Assembly: GCA_019695185.1 (NCBI GenBank)
Contig: JAIBAN010000045.1
Coordinates: forward strand, 1 to 62,303
Length of the DNA: 62,303 nt
Source of the DNA: Blastocatellia bacterium
GTDB taxonomy: Bacteria; Acidobacteriota; Blastocatellia; Chloracidobacteriales; Chloracidobacteriaceae
Direction of reading: 5' to 3'
The notes under the pieces were generated by a model. That model saw nothing but the letters and a program-made list of their open reading frames with translations, was not told where the DNA came from and did no database searches. The position numbers and the translations under genes were made by a program. Of the stretch, positions 8,766-16,651 are shown in pieces; positions within the stretch are counted from its first letter, which is position 1; the number at the start of each line of letters is the position of its first letter.

Positions 8766-9922
8766 CCGAAACTACCCTCAACACCGGCGATATTTTGTTG
8801 GTGGACGACAACCCGATCAATCTGGACCTGCTGTCGGGGATGCTGTTTGAACGAAAATACCGGGTCCGGGTGGCGACCAACGGCAAACGGGCTCTGGCTG
8901 CGGTGCGGTCGTGCCTGCCGGATTTGATTTTGCTGGATATCAATATGCCTGACATGGACGGCTATGAGGTCTGCCGCACGTTGAAGGCTGATGAAACCAC
9001 CCGCGAGGTGCCGGTCATTTTTATCAGCGCTCTGGACGAGGCGATGGATAAAGTGCGGGCGTTTGAAGTCGGTGGGGTGGATTATGTGACCAAACCGTTT
9101 CAGTTTGAGGAAGTGCTGGCCCGGATTGAAAACCAGTTGAAAATCTCCCGACTGCAAAAGGAAATGGCCTTCAAAAACGAGGAATTGGCCAATGCCAACC
9201 TCAAACTCAAGGAACTGGACCGCATCAAAGCCAACTTTGCCGCCATGCTGGTCCATGACCTCAAGTCCCCACTGAGCGTCATCAAAGGCACGCTGGAGCT
9301 GTTTTCCTATGAAGAGTCACTCGATACCACGCTCAAGGACCTAGTGACCACCTCGGAGCGCAGTGTTGATAAAATGCTCAACCTCATCAACGAGGCTTTG
9401 GATGTCTTTCGGAATGAAGCCCAGGATGTCACTCTCGAAGTCAAGTCCATCAATCCCGAAACCCTGCTGCGGGGAGTTGCCGAGGAAGCCCGGCTGGCGG
9501 CACTTTCCGCCCGCATCACGGTTGAGACCAATATTGAACCAAAGCTGCCTTCCCTTTTGGCGGACCCGGACAAGCTGGAACGTGTGTTTGCCAATCTGCT
9601 TTCCAATGCCATCAAATTCACGCCCCAGGGAGGCCGCATTTCACTGGATGCCAAAACCGTGAGCGGCACCGGGGTCGAATCCGGCCTGACGTTTGTACAG
9701 GTGAGTCTGACTGACACCGGGGAGGGCATTCCCGCTGATACCCTGCCGTACATTTTCGAGCCCTACCGCCAGGCCCGGTCACAGCGTTCGGCGTTGGGGG
9801 TTGGGTTGGGGCTGGCCATCGTCAAACGCATCATTGCCGAACATGGCGGCAACATCTCGGTCCGCAGCCAGCTTGGGGTGGGAACCTGTTTTACGGTCAT
9901 GCTGCCGGCCAAACCGGCGTAG
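8762..9922 (+). CDS. Receiver-histidine kinase hybrid
   Basis: This 386-residue cytoplasmic protein has an N-terminal receiver (LLVDDNPIN, phospho-Asp in LLDINMP near residue 59, Lys in TKPF). A short coiled coil, a HisKA helix with LVHDLKSPLS (His about 165) and an ATPase domain with NLLSNAIKFT, DTGEGIP and GVGLGLAIVK follow. The receiver-first order is typical of kinases that take a phosphoryl group from an upstream sensor and pass it on. It is coupled to the propeller kinase by an ATGA overlap, so the pair probably forms one phosphorelay. No DNA-binding output domain is present in either protein. Confidence 0.9.
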   Translation: MTETTLNTGDILLVDDNPINLDLLSGMLFERKYRVRVATNGKRALAAVRSCLPDLILLDINMPDMDGYEVCRTLKADETTREVPVIFISALDEAMDKVRAFEVGGVDYVTKPFQFEEVLARIENQLKISRLQKEMAFKNEELANANLKLKELDRIKANFAAMLVHDLKSPLSVIKGTLELFSYEESLDTTLKDLVTTSERSVDKMLNLINEALDVFRNEAQDVTLEVKSINPETLLRGVAEEARLAALSARITVETNIEPKLPSLLADPDKLERVFANLLSNAIKFTPQGGRISLDAKTVSGTGVESGLTFVQVSLTDTGEGIPADTLPYIFEPYRQARSQRSALGVGLGLAIVKRIIAEHGGNISVRSQLGVGTCFTVMLPAKPA

Positions 9923-9931
9923 TGAGTGATT

Positions 9932-10621
9932 TTAGACTTCGAAATTAAATCCCTTTTGGCGCAATTCCTCATAGCGATGGCGGTCAAACCGGTACAGCCG
10001 GGCGGCTCGATGGGCCACATCCTGCTGCGTTTCGTTCGTATCCAGCAACAGGCCCATGCTTAAAATCTTTTTGCGGAAATTCCGTTTGTCGAGGTCCTGC
10101 CGGAGAATGGTTTCATAGAGTTTTTGCAGTTGGGTGAGCGTGAACTTTTCAGGCAGCAATTCAAACCCAATCGGCTGGTAGCGGACCTTGCCGCGCAACC
10201 GCTCCAGAGCGACGCGGAAGATTTTTTCGTGGTCAAAAGCCAGGGCGGGAATGGCAGCCACCGGGAACCATTTGGCGTCACTGGCGTCGGTGGTGGCCTG
10301 AATCCGGTGGTCACTCAGTTTGACCAGGGCATAATAGGCCACTGTGACAGTCCAGCCGCGCGGGTCGCGGTCTTTGTCACCAAAGGTGAAGAGCTGTTCC
10401 AGAAAGGCTTGTTCAATGCCGGTTTCCTCCTGCAATTCGCGGCGGGCGGCTTCTTCCAGCGGCTCCGAGGGTTTCACAAAACCACCGGGCAAGGCCCATT
10501 TCCCCTGAAATGGCGGAACCCCGCGTTCAATCAAAATCACTTTCAAATCGGTTTCGTCCAGTCCAAACACGACGCAATCCACGGTCAGGCTGGGCCGTTC
10601 ATATTCGTAGGTAAATGGCAT
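9932..10621 (-). CDS. NUDIX hydrolase-winged helix protein, NrtR-like
   Basis: This 229-residue protein starts at the ATG at 10621 because upstream in-frame codons lie in repeats. Residues 1-145 form a NUDIX domain with the full box G-x5-E-x7-RE-x2-EE-x-G-I ([21 protein letters not shown]). The C-terminal 80 residues ([15 protein letters not shown] ... NFRKK) match the winged-helix part of NrtR regulators. NrtR proteins bind ADP-ribose and repress NAD-biosynthesis genes; some also hydrolyse ADP-ribose. Its position at the end of a block of NAD and ADP-ribose genes fits that role. A (GGTGAAT)n array abuts the start codon. Confidence 0.85.
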   Translation of the reverse strand: MPFTYEYERPSLTVDCVVFGLDETDLKVILIERGVPPFQGKWALPGGFVKPSEPLEEAARRELQEETGIEQAFLEQLFTFGDKDRDPRGWTVTVAYYALVKLSDHRIQATTDASDAKWFPVAAIPALAFDHEKIFRVALERLRGKVRYQPIGFELLPEKFTLTQLQKLYETILRQDLDKRNFRKKILSMGLLLDTNETQQDVAHRAARLYRFDRHRYEELRQKGFNFEV

Positions 10622-10626
10622 AAAAC

Positions 10627-10659
10627 GGTGAATGGTGAATGGTGAATGGTGAATGGTGA
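10627..10659. repeat. Tandem heptad (GGTGAAT)n
   Basis: Four to five copies of the 7-bp unit GGTGAAT lie immediately upstream of the NUDIX gene start (which reads leftward). No inverted partner was found nearby. Confidence 0.9.
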
Positions 10660-10736
10660 GTGTATCTAACCCAGAAGAGTGTGTGGCATCAAGGTGGAGT
10701 GTATTTCCTGATAGTTTCTCATCACAATGGATTGTA

Positions 10737-10815
10737 ACCGCAAGAGACGCGAAAGACGCGAAAAATACAAACAATTTTTGCTTTTTTTCGCGTCTTTCGC
10801 GTCTTTCGCGGTGTA
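10737..10815. repeat. Inverted pair of 9-bp tandem repeats (GACGCGAAA)
   Basis: The left arm has GACGCGAAA repeated and the right arm the reverse complement (TTTCGCGTC), with about 20 AT-rich bases between. The strands could pair over roughly 28 bp with few mismatches. It lies between the NAD-kinase-like gene and the NUDIX gene and could act as an intercistronic terminator or processing hairpin. Confidence 0.85.
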
Positions 10816-10828
10816 ATAATGCAGGTTC

Positions 10829-11770
10829 TTAAACCACCAAATGGCCGGTTTTTTGGGCAATGGAAACGGTCGCCTGGGCTCCGGAGTTGAATTCCAGGTA
10901 ATCGGCCTCAATCCCATCGCTGAAGATGACGCCGCATTCAGCCATGTGCGAGCTGATGCGCAACGGCTGGCCGGGCGTGATTTTCCCAAACACAAGATTG
11001 GCGGAACTGGAGGTACTGGGAAACGGCTCCCGGACGGTGAAATAGAGAAACTGGGCATCCCAGTGAAACTGTTGCTGGATGTCGGTGTGCAGGTCCATTC
11101 CGGTCACTTTTGAAGCTATCCCCAAGGCTCCGGCCATCAGACTTTTGAACCAGCCGGTGGAACCAAGCCCGGTCGAGACAATCACCCCGCTGGAGGATTG
11201 CGCCTCCTGTTCTTTTCCCAACTGGAGCGTATAGCGGGCCGAGCAATGGCTTTTGACCCCAATGAAAAAATCATTCACGGCAAACAGTGTTTGGCCGTCG
11301 TTCAGGCTGGCTTGCGCCATGGTCACGGTTTTAATGAGCCGTTTGGCAGTAAAAACCTCCGGAACGATTTTCGGAAGACAGGTAACCGAAAAAGGAACCA
11401 GAACACCGTCCCAACGCCGGGGGTCGGGATTGACGCCAATCACGGATTGTTCCGTCAGGTATTTGAGCGTGTTGGCAACCAAGCCGTCCTGACCCAGCAC
11501 CACCACCGTGTCCTGTTCGCCAAAAATGAAATTCGGCAGGAATTCCCGTTGGACGATTTGCAGGCGTCCCAGTTGGGAAAGCACCGTCGTCGCATTCGAA
11601 ACCGCAGTGGCGTAGTGTTCATGCTCGGCCAGATAATCCGAAAAATCAGCTCCCAACTGTTCCACATAAAATTTGGCCTGACCCACAGTGTTGAACCGGG
11701 TTATCAGTTCATCCAGTCGGGTACGGCGCGTCACTAGAATGATTTTGTTTTCCGTCAATCGGTTGAGCAT
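10829..11770 (-). CDS. NAD kinase-like protein
   Basis: This 313-residue protein belongs to the NAD kinase / diacylglycerol kinase-like fold. The usual GGDG motif appears as VVVLGQDG at residues 90-96, and the later NAD-binding segment as STGLGSTGW near 199-207, comparable to TPTGSTAY of NAD kinases. True NAD kinases phosphorylate NAD to NADP. The altered first glycine of GGDG and the extended N-terminal half leave open a related substrate. The aspartate of the motif is kept. It sits in the NAD/ADP-ribose block between the PARG-like gene and the NUDIX gene. Confidence 0.7.
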   Translation of the reverse strand: MLNRLTENKIILVTRRTRLDELITRFNTVGQAKFYVEQLGADFSDYLAEHEHYATAVSNATTVLSQLGRLQIVQREFLPNFIFGEQDTVVVLGQDGLVANTLKYLTEQSVIGVNPDPRRWDGVLVPFSVTCLPKIVPEVFTAKRLIKTVTMAQASLNDGQTLFAVNDFFIGVKSHCSARYTLQLGKEQEAQSSSGVIVSTGLGSTGWFKSLMAGALGIASKVTGMDLHTDIQQQFHWDAQFLYFTVREPFPSTSSSANLVFGKITPGQPLRISSHMAECGVIFSDGIEADYLEFNSGAQATVSIAQKTGHLVV

Positions 11771-11786
11771 ATTTTTTTCATAAAAT

Positions 11787-11884
11787 CTTCACCGCAGAGG
11801 CGCAGAGGGTTCGCAGAGGCTGCACAGAGAAAGAGAAAAACTCTGCGGAAACTCAGCGAATCCTCTGCGCCTCTGCGGTGAAGA
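11787..11884. repeat. Long imperfect inverted repeat of the CGCAGAGG type
   Basis: Arms built from CCGCAGAGGCGCAGAGG and its complement face each other around a short A-rich centre, spanning 98 bp between the PARG-like gene and the NAD-kinase-like gene. A related repeat with CACAGAGGCACAGAG units occurs at 38545-38639, so this is a dispersed family. Confidence 0.85.
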
Positions 11885-11890
11885 GAAAAA

Positions 11891-12727
11891 TCAAAAAGAC
11901 CCTGCAAAAGCCTTCCATCCGGCTTTTTCCTCTGACCGGTCATAAACGGCAAAGACAATCTGGCGGAAAACACTCTCAAACATTCCGTTGGAGGTGAGCA
12001 GTCCGGCAAAAATACGGGCAATATCCCGTGGTTCATTGCCAAAAACGCCACAGCCCCAGGCTCCCAGCACCAAATCCGTATGCCCTTTTTCCCAGGCCAG
12101 CCAGAGCAGTTTTCTGGCCCGCTCGGTCATAACCGGCAGAATCCGGCTGATATTGCGGGATTCGTTGCGTTTCACCGCCCCTGCATTGACTGCCGGAGCC
12201 GTCACAAAGGAAACCAGATAGGGTTCCTCCAGCAAAGCCCCGTCATCATTCCGAAAGACCGGCACCTGTGGGGAATGAATCATGAAATCCGAATACAGGC
12301 AGGTGCCGCACCGCTGGTTGAACTCATACATTTCCTTCATCTGCACAAGGCAGGGATACAAGCCCGAACTCCGCGCCAGGGATTCCTCCTGAGCCTGACT
12401 GCCGGAGAGAAATCCTCCGCCCGGATGCTTGGCAGAGGCAAAATTCAGTGCCAGCACATCGCTTTTCGGATTGGCCAACACCAGCCGCCGAGCAGCTTCC
12501 AGGGTGGTTTCGTTGGTAACTGTCAAGTTAGTGGAGTATTTCCGTGCTTCCGGCTGGATTTGAATTTCCTTGGGAAAGTCCGTCGGTCGAAACAATTTGG
12601 TTCCTGCCAAGGCTGTTTCCTGCTGAGGGTTAAGGGTGACCTCCCGACCAAGGGGCGTGTGGTAACGCCCCTGGTCCAAAATATTCAAAGTTGCCTGTGC
12701 CAGTGCAGCACGCCGTTCGCGGTTCAT
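11891..12727 (-). CDS. TIGR02452-family microbial PARG-like protein
   Basis: This 278-residue protein carries the poly(ADP-ribose) glycohydrolase signature GGG-x7-QEE (GGG at 103-105, QEE at 113-115) in a macrodomain-type fold. Members of this microbial family are predicted or shown to hydrolyse ADP-ribose linkages; the two adjacent glutamates are the expected catalytic pair. It is translationally coupled to the SPFH gene upstream by an ATGA overlap at 12724-12727. With NADAR and NUDIX proteins nearby it probably releases or processes ADP-ribose. Confidence 0.85.
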   Translation of the reverse strand: MNRERRAALAQATLNILDQGRYHTPLGREVTLNPQQETALAGTKLFRPTDFPKEIQIQPEARKYSTNLTVTNETTLEAARRLVLANPKSDVLALNFASAKHPGGGFLSGSQAQEESLARSSGLYPCLVQMKEMYEFNQRCGTCLYSDFMIHSPQVPVFRNDDGALLEEPYLVSFVTAPAVNAGAVKRNESRNISRILPVMTERARKLLWLAWEKGHTDLVLGAWGCGVFGNEPRDIARIFAGLLTSNGMFESVFRQIVFAVYDRSEEKAGWKAFAGSF

Positions 12728-13755
12728 TTCTTTTTACCATTGCCTTGTCCGGCCAGAATCTCCCGCAGGAGTTCAGGCGACACATTGAGTTGCCCGATTT
12801 TGTCGGCTTTGTCGGCCAATCCCTGGAAGGCCATGGCCAACAACTGGTCGGGCTGCATGCCGGTGCTGGCCAGTGCCTGCACCACCTTGGCGTCCACACC
12901 TTCGATGGCCTTCATCGAGGCAGCCACAGCATAAGCCCTGGCATCGGCTTCGCTCTTCTGATTGGCCACCGAAAGTTCGACCAACGTCTTGTTTTGTTCT
13001 TCGAGCGTAATCCTGGAAGCCATCTCGGATTCTTCAAGCTGATGTTTTTTCTCCTGGACCGCCATTTCGGCGTCCATTTGTGCCTCGCGGATTTGCCGTT
13101 TTTTGTTTTCAACGGCAATTTCCGTATTCAACTCGTTTTCCCGGATGGAACGTTCCTGTTGAATGGCTGAGTTACGGCGGTTATACCGGGCGTCGTCAGC
13201 CTCGCGGAGCAACTGTTCGCGGGTTTCGGCTTCCAGTGCCCGTGCCGTTTCCGGATTCGGTTTGATGGCCAAAATCGAAACTCCCAGAATTTCCAGCCCC
13301 AGGGATTGGATTTCGTTGGATTGGCCGAGCCCATCACGCACATGTGTAACCAGTTTGTCAGCCGCGCTGAGGGCTTCCCGCAGGGAAAGGCTGCGCAGCA
13401 CCTTCTGGGTCAGCACTTTGACCACGTTGATCACCCGTTGCGGAAGCTGCTCCGGGTCGTCCGATTCGAACTCCTGGGTGTTGGCGTTCAATAAAAAATT
13501 GAGCATCGAAGCAATCTTCCGGGGGTCCGAGATGCGATAGGTGACCTGCCCCTGGATGCTGATTTCCTGAAAGTCCGCCGTGGCTTCCTCAAAAATAAAA
13601 GGTGCATCCGTGCTGGCAATCGGCACGGCAACCAGTGAGGTGGTCGGCGCAAAAAAGAAGAAATCAAGCCCCGCACCCTCGCGGACGATTTTCCCCTTTT
13701 TATATTGCATCACATAGGTGGTCGGTTGGGTTTTGATAAAGCGAATTCCAAACAT
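12724..13755 (-). CDS. SPFH/band-7 domain protein
   Basis: This 343-residue protein starts at the ATG at 13755, six bases after GGAGG. Residues 1-190 form an SPFH (stomatin/prohibitin/flotillin) domain. Residues 190-270 are a long charged coiled coil (EQLLREADDARYNRR onwards), followed by a short helical tail. There is no clear N-terminal membrane helix, so it may be a cytosolic or peripheral scaffold. SPFH proteins oligomerise into rings or patches. Coupling to the PARG-like gene suggests it organises or recruits the ADP-ribose enzymes. Confidence 0.8.
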   Translation of the reverse strand: MFGIRFIKTQPTTYVMQYKKGKIVREGAGLDFFFFAPTTSLVAVPIASTDAPFIFEEATADFQEISIQGQVTYRISDPRKIASMLNFLLNANTQEFESDDPEQLPQRVINVVKVLTQKVLRSLSLREALSAADKLVTHVRDGLGQSNEIQSLGLEILGVSILAIKPNPETARALEAETREQLLREADDARYNRRNSAIQQERSIRENELNTEIAVENKKRQIREAQMDAEMAVQEKKHQLEESEMASRITLEEQNKTLVELSVANQKSEADARAYAVAASMKAIEGVDAKVVQALASTGMQPDQLLAMAFQGLADKADKIGQLNVSPELLREILAGQGNGKKK

Positions 13756-13768
13756 ACTACCTCCGGTA

Positions 13769-13891
13769 ATTGAGAATTGAGAATTGAGAATTGGAAAGTG
13801 CCCGAATCTCAAAATTCAAAATCTCTCTCATCAAAAAACCCGCTGATTTCAAACAGGTTCAATTCTCAATTCTCAATTCTCAATTCTCAAT
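13769..13891. repeat. Inverted pair of AATTGAG heptads
   Basis: The left arm (13769-13793) has three copies of the AATTGAG heptad and the right arm (13860-13891) four copies of the complement. A 65-bp spacer separates them. The right arm encodes the last residues and stop codon of the NADAR gene (LRIEN, stop). Confidence 0.9.
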
Positions 13892-14316
13892 TTTTCCCTG
13901 AGTTCCATCAGGATGATTCCCAGCATGTTTTTACCGGTTCCGTCCCCGCCGTCAGCCCAGTAGCGGTCGTTTTTGGTGTGCTCAATCAGTTTGGCTTCAC
14001 CTGTGGCCAGGAGTTTCTCAGCCAGTTGGGGATGCTGGGTAAATTTGGCCCACACGGCTTCACGCATAATGTCGTCCTTGATGCTTTCCCAGTTTTTGCG
14101 GAGCGGGTGTTTCCGGCTGCGTCCCATGCGGGCAGCAATCATGGGGGATTGGGTCATCCGGATTTCTTCCTCGTATTCCGTATCTGGGAATTTCTGGGCC
14201 TGGAAATAGTGTTCGCTGGTGGGCCAGGTTTTTCCCTTCAAGGTAAAAGGGTAGGGCGCAAAGTTGGACATAAAGCCGTATTCATCATTCACGGCGTAAA
14301 ATTTAATCTCTTCCAT
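13873..14316 (-). CDS. NADAR-domain protein (YbiA-like)
   Basis: This protein of about 147 residues has the NADAR signature: GFMSNFAPYPF, WPTSEHYFQAQKF and a C-terminal NMLGIILMELRE. NADAR proteins are N-glycosidases acting on ADP-ribosylated nucleic acid or on nucleotide-derived metabolites. The ATG at 14316 is preferred, with GAGGAA seven bases before; an upstream ATG at 14328 is possible. The gene overlaps the DUF4291 gene by up to 26 bp. Its last codons (KLRIEN, stop) lie inside the heptad repeat, so the C-terminus was probably rewritten by the repeat. Confidence 0.85.
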   Translation of the reverse strand: MEEIKFYAVNDEYGFMSNFAPYPFTLKGKTWPTSEHYFQAQKFPDTEYEEEIRMTQSPMIAARMGRSRKHPLRKNWESIKDDIMREAVWAKFTQHPQLAEKLLATGEAKLIEHTKNDRYWADGGDGTGKNMLGIILMELREKLRIEN

Positions 14317-14977
14317 GACGTTCCTCATTGTGTGATTTTGCCGGTGGTTGCGGGAAATACAGTGTTTCGCAAGGGGTGACCAAATCAGCCCAGCCGGTTT
14401 TCAGGGCATAAGGGCGTTGGGTTGCCACGAAATCCGAAATGTCTTCAATTTCAACAATCCATTCCCGTGCATAGCGGGTCAACACGGTTCCGCGTAACCC
14501 AAGCTGAAGTGCTTTCCGCTCCAGTTTTTGCCCGGAAGGGTTGTGGTCCGGGTCCCATTGCACTCTCACTTCGGAATGCTTCAGCTTTTTTTGCCAATCT
14601 GCTTCCGAACCGTAAAGCGCCGGAATGAAGGTTGAATGCACCGCCTGCCCAACCATTTCGTCAAAGGCTGACCGTTTGAGGTGAACTGCCAGGATGACTT
14701 CCTGCCCTTCTTTGGTGCCCCAGCCGGAGCGATACATCATCCACAGAAAATTCGGCTTGATCCAACTCATCCGGCCCAGGCTGAACTCACCGCCAAAATA
14801 CCCGTTGCGAGCGGCAAAATGCCCAATGGCCGGACGGTAAGCCTGATAGACCACGATGGAAGTCTCATCATGGTGTGCCAGAATCTGCCTGCCTGTACCA
14901 GGCCAGCGTTCCACTTGTTTTTGGTACGGTTCGGTTCTGAGTTTCATACCAAACGGACTCAATTCAGATATTGGCAC
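14303..14977 (-). CDS. DUF4291-family protein
   Basis: This protein of 215-225 residues has the features of DUF4291: ARNGYFGGEF, RMSWIKPNFLWMMYRSGW and a C-terminal region with WDPDHNP. The biochemical role of this family is not known to me. A GTG at 14977 directly follows the upstream gene; an ATG at 14947 is an alternative start. Overlap with NADAR indicates co-translation, so an ADP-ribose-related substrate is a fair inference from context only. Confidence 0.8.
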   Translation of the reverse strand: MPISELSPFGMKLRTEPYQKQVERWPGTGRQILAHHDETSIVVYQAYRPAIGHFAARNGYFGGEFSLGRMSWIKPNFLWMMYRSGWGTKEGQEVILAVHLKRSAFDEMVGQAVHSTFIPALYGSEADWQKKLKHSEVRVQWDPDHNPSGQKLERKALQLGLRGTVLTRYAREWIVEIEDISDFVATQRPYALKTGWADLVTPCETLYFPQPPAKSHNEERHGRD

Positions 14978-14980
14978 CCG

Positions 14981-15502
14981 TCAACGGCTCCGCAATATCT
15001 GTTCTCTCTCTCGTTGTTCCTCTTCTTCGTATTTTTTCATCCAGGGTGGGGTTTCCCCTTTTGGTTCGGCAATGCTGCGGATTTCCCAGCCCAGCCCAAG
15101 ACTGGTTGTGAGGGTGATGGAAACCAGGTTCATTCCTTCTTCCGAGCCGTACACAATTCCCCGCAGGACTTTGAGGTTCGAAGAATCCACCATCACTTGC
15201 AGCTCAACTCTGTGATTTTTCAGCAATTGGTTGTGTTCCATTTCTGCACGGAACTGTTCCTGGCTGTGGGTTCCCCGATAGGTTCCATCCATCATGGCAA
15301 AGGCGTCTTGAACCCGGTTGTTTTTCAGGTGCTCAATAAACCGGTTTCCGAATTCCATCGCGCCACTATTGGAACGTTGTTTGACCAAAACGGCAATCGT
15401 CAACAAAACCACCAGTAAACTGCCCAGAATTCCAAGCCACAACAGGTAACCGGAAGACTTTGTGGGGGGCGCATTGGGAACCTGATGAACGTAGCCGTGC
15501 AT
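14981..15502 (-). CDS. Single-pass membrane protein of unknown function
   Basis: This 173-residue protein has one N-terminal membrane helix (about residues 19-40, LLWLGILGSLLVVLLTIAVLV). An extracytoplasmic domain of about 110 residues follows, whose pattern (FIEHLKNNRVQDAFAMMDGTYR) resembles the DUF4864/NTF2-like group of small cone-shaped domains. A charged tail rich in Glu and Arg ends it. It lies between the VWA and DUF4291 genes on the same strand. Confidence 0.65.
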   Translation of the reverse strand: MHGYVHQVPNAPPTKSSGYLLWLGILGSLLVVLLTIAVLVKQRSNSGAMEFGNRFIEHLKNNRVQDAFAMMDGTYRGTHSQEQFRAEMEHNQLLKNHRVELQVMVDSSNLKVLRGIVYGSEEGMNLVSITLTTSLGLGWEIRSIAEPKGETPPWMKKYEEEEQREREQILRSR

Positions 15503-15604
15503 AAAAACCTTTTTAACCAGGCTGAGAACTAAGTGCCTTCAGTTCAGATTGTCAGGGTAACCGTTCAGGCAAAACTTGCTCATGCTCGGTCCTCAGTCCT
15601 GGTC

Positions 15605-16450
15605 CTATGGGGCTCCAAACCCGCCGGCTGCCGTTTTGCTGAAGCTTGCGGCTCCCTGGCTGGCCCGGACTGCCGATTGTGAAAACATCTGGAACGCCTT
15701 GCGGATATCACCTTGATTGTTGCCGGGGGTCAGAATCCATTCGTCCCGGATGCCCATTTCCCGGAAGATTTTCTTGAAATCGGTGTGTCCGTCGTAAATT
15801 CCCATGGCTGCGATGATATGCCGTTCACCCAGCAAATCCTCGACCAGCGGACGGACCGTCCGGGCGTTGGCGGTTGATGAATGTTCATCGGCTCCATCGG
15901 TAATGATGAGCGTGACCGTCCGGCAATTGACCCCGCCGTCGGCAAACTCCTGATATTTTGCCAGGACCCGTCCCAGCAACACCACAGTTTGGTCATAAAG
16001 CGGCGTGCCTTTGTCCGGGTTGTAGTTGGAGGTTGTCAAATTCTCCACTAGCGGGTTCCGTTTGTAGGTGACTCGTCCGGTTCGTTTCTTTTCGTCTTCG
16101 TCCACCACCGCCAACGGCAGATAGGGGAACAGGACATGGCCGTTCAGATAGCTGGTGTGGGCCAGAATGCTGTGATTCTGTTTTGAGGCCATCAAGGCTT
16201 CAAGCACCGAGTTATGTCCTTCGCGGACCACGTTGGAATTGCCGCTGAAGCGAATCGAGCCGGAATCATCAATCATCATGGTGACCAACACGACTTCGCT
16301 GGCCGTCACATTATTCACTGAAATTCCCAGCCCGGCCTGAATCTGTGAGCCAATGTCGAGCACTGTCAGAGCCTGCAACGACTGGGGCGACAACACGCCT
16401 TCTTCCTGGGCATTTTGAAACAACGCATTGATATTGGGAACGCTTGCCAT
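15605..16450 (-). CDS. VWA-domain protein, TerY-like
   Basis: This 281-residue von Willebrand factor A protein has an intact metal-ion site: DDSGS (Asp61, Ser63, Ser65), Thr149 in KGTPLYD and Asp185 in ITDGADEHS. The last 30 residues are Ala/Ser/Gly-rich. VWA proteins of the TerY type are found with a PP2C phosphatase and a zinc-ribbon kinase in tellurite-resistance-associated stress systems. Those two partners are encoded just upstream here, with the nicotinamidase-like gene between. Confidence 0.8.
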   Translation of the reverse strand: MASVPNINALFQNAQEEGVLSPQSLQALTVLDIGSQIQAGLGISVNNVTASEVVLVTMMIDDSGSIRFSGNSNVVREGHNSVLEALMASKQNHSILAHTSYLNGHVLFPYLPLAVVDEDEKKRTGRVTYKRNPLVENLTTSNYNPDKGTPLYDQTVVLLGRVLAKYQEFADGGVNCRTVTLIITDGADEHSSTANARTVRPLVEDLLGERHIIAAMGIYDGHTDFKKIFREMGIRDEWILTPGNNQGDIRKAFQMFSQSAVRASQGAASFSKTAAGGFGAP

Positions 16451-16467
16451 AAAAAACTCCTTTTTAT

Positions 16468-16646
16468 GTTCTGAGTACCGCCTTCAGGCGGCTGTTCTGA
16501 GTACCGCCTTCAGGCGGCTGTTTGGTTGGCAGCCTTCAGGTTGCCCTCTTTGAAAAGTGAAAGAAAAATCCTGCCGCGTAAACGCGGAACTCAGAACAGC
16601 CGCGTAAACGCGGAACTCAAAACAGCCGCGTAAACGCGGAACTCTG
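16468..16646. repeat. Two facing arrays of a 26-bp hairpin repeat
   Basis: The left array has two copies, period 26 (16468-16519), each with the hairpin CCGCCTTCAGGCGG, plus a degenerate third near 16528-16545. The right array has three copies, period 26 (about 16570-16646), with CCGCGTAAACGCGG. Read on the same strand the units share flanks AACAGCCGC and ACTCAG, but the loop-closing pair changes from C-G to G-C, so the stem is kept. It fills most of the gap between the VWA and nicotinamidase-like genes. Confidence 0.9.
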
Positions 16647-16651
16647 AACTG

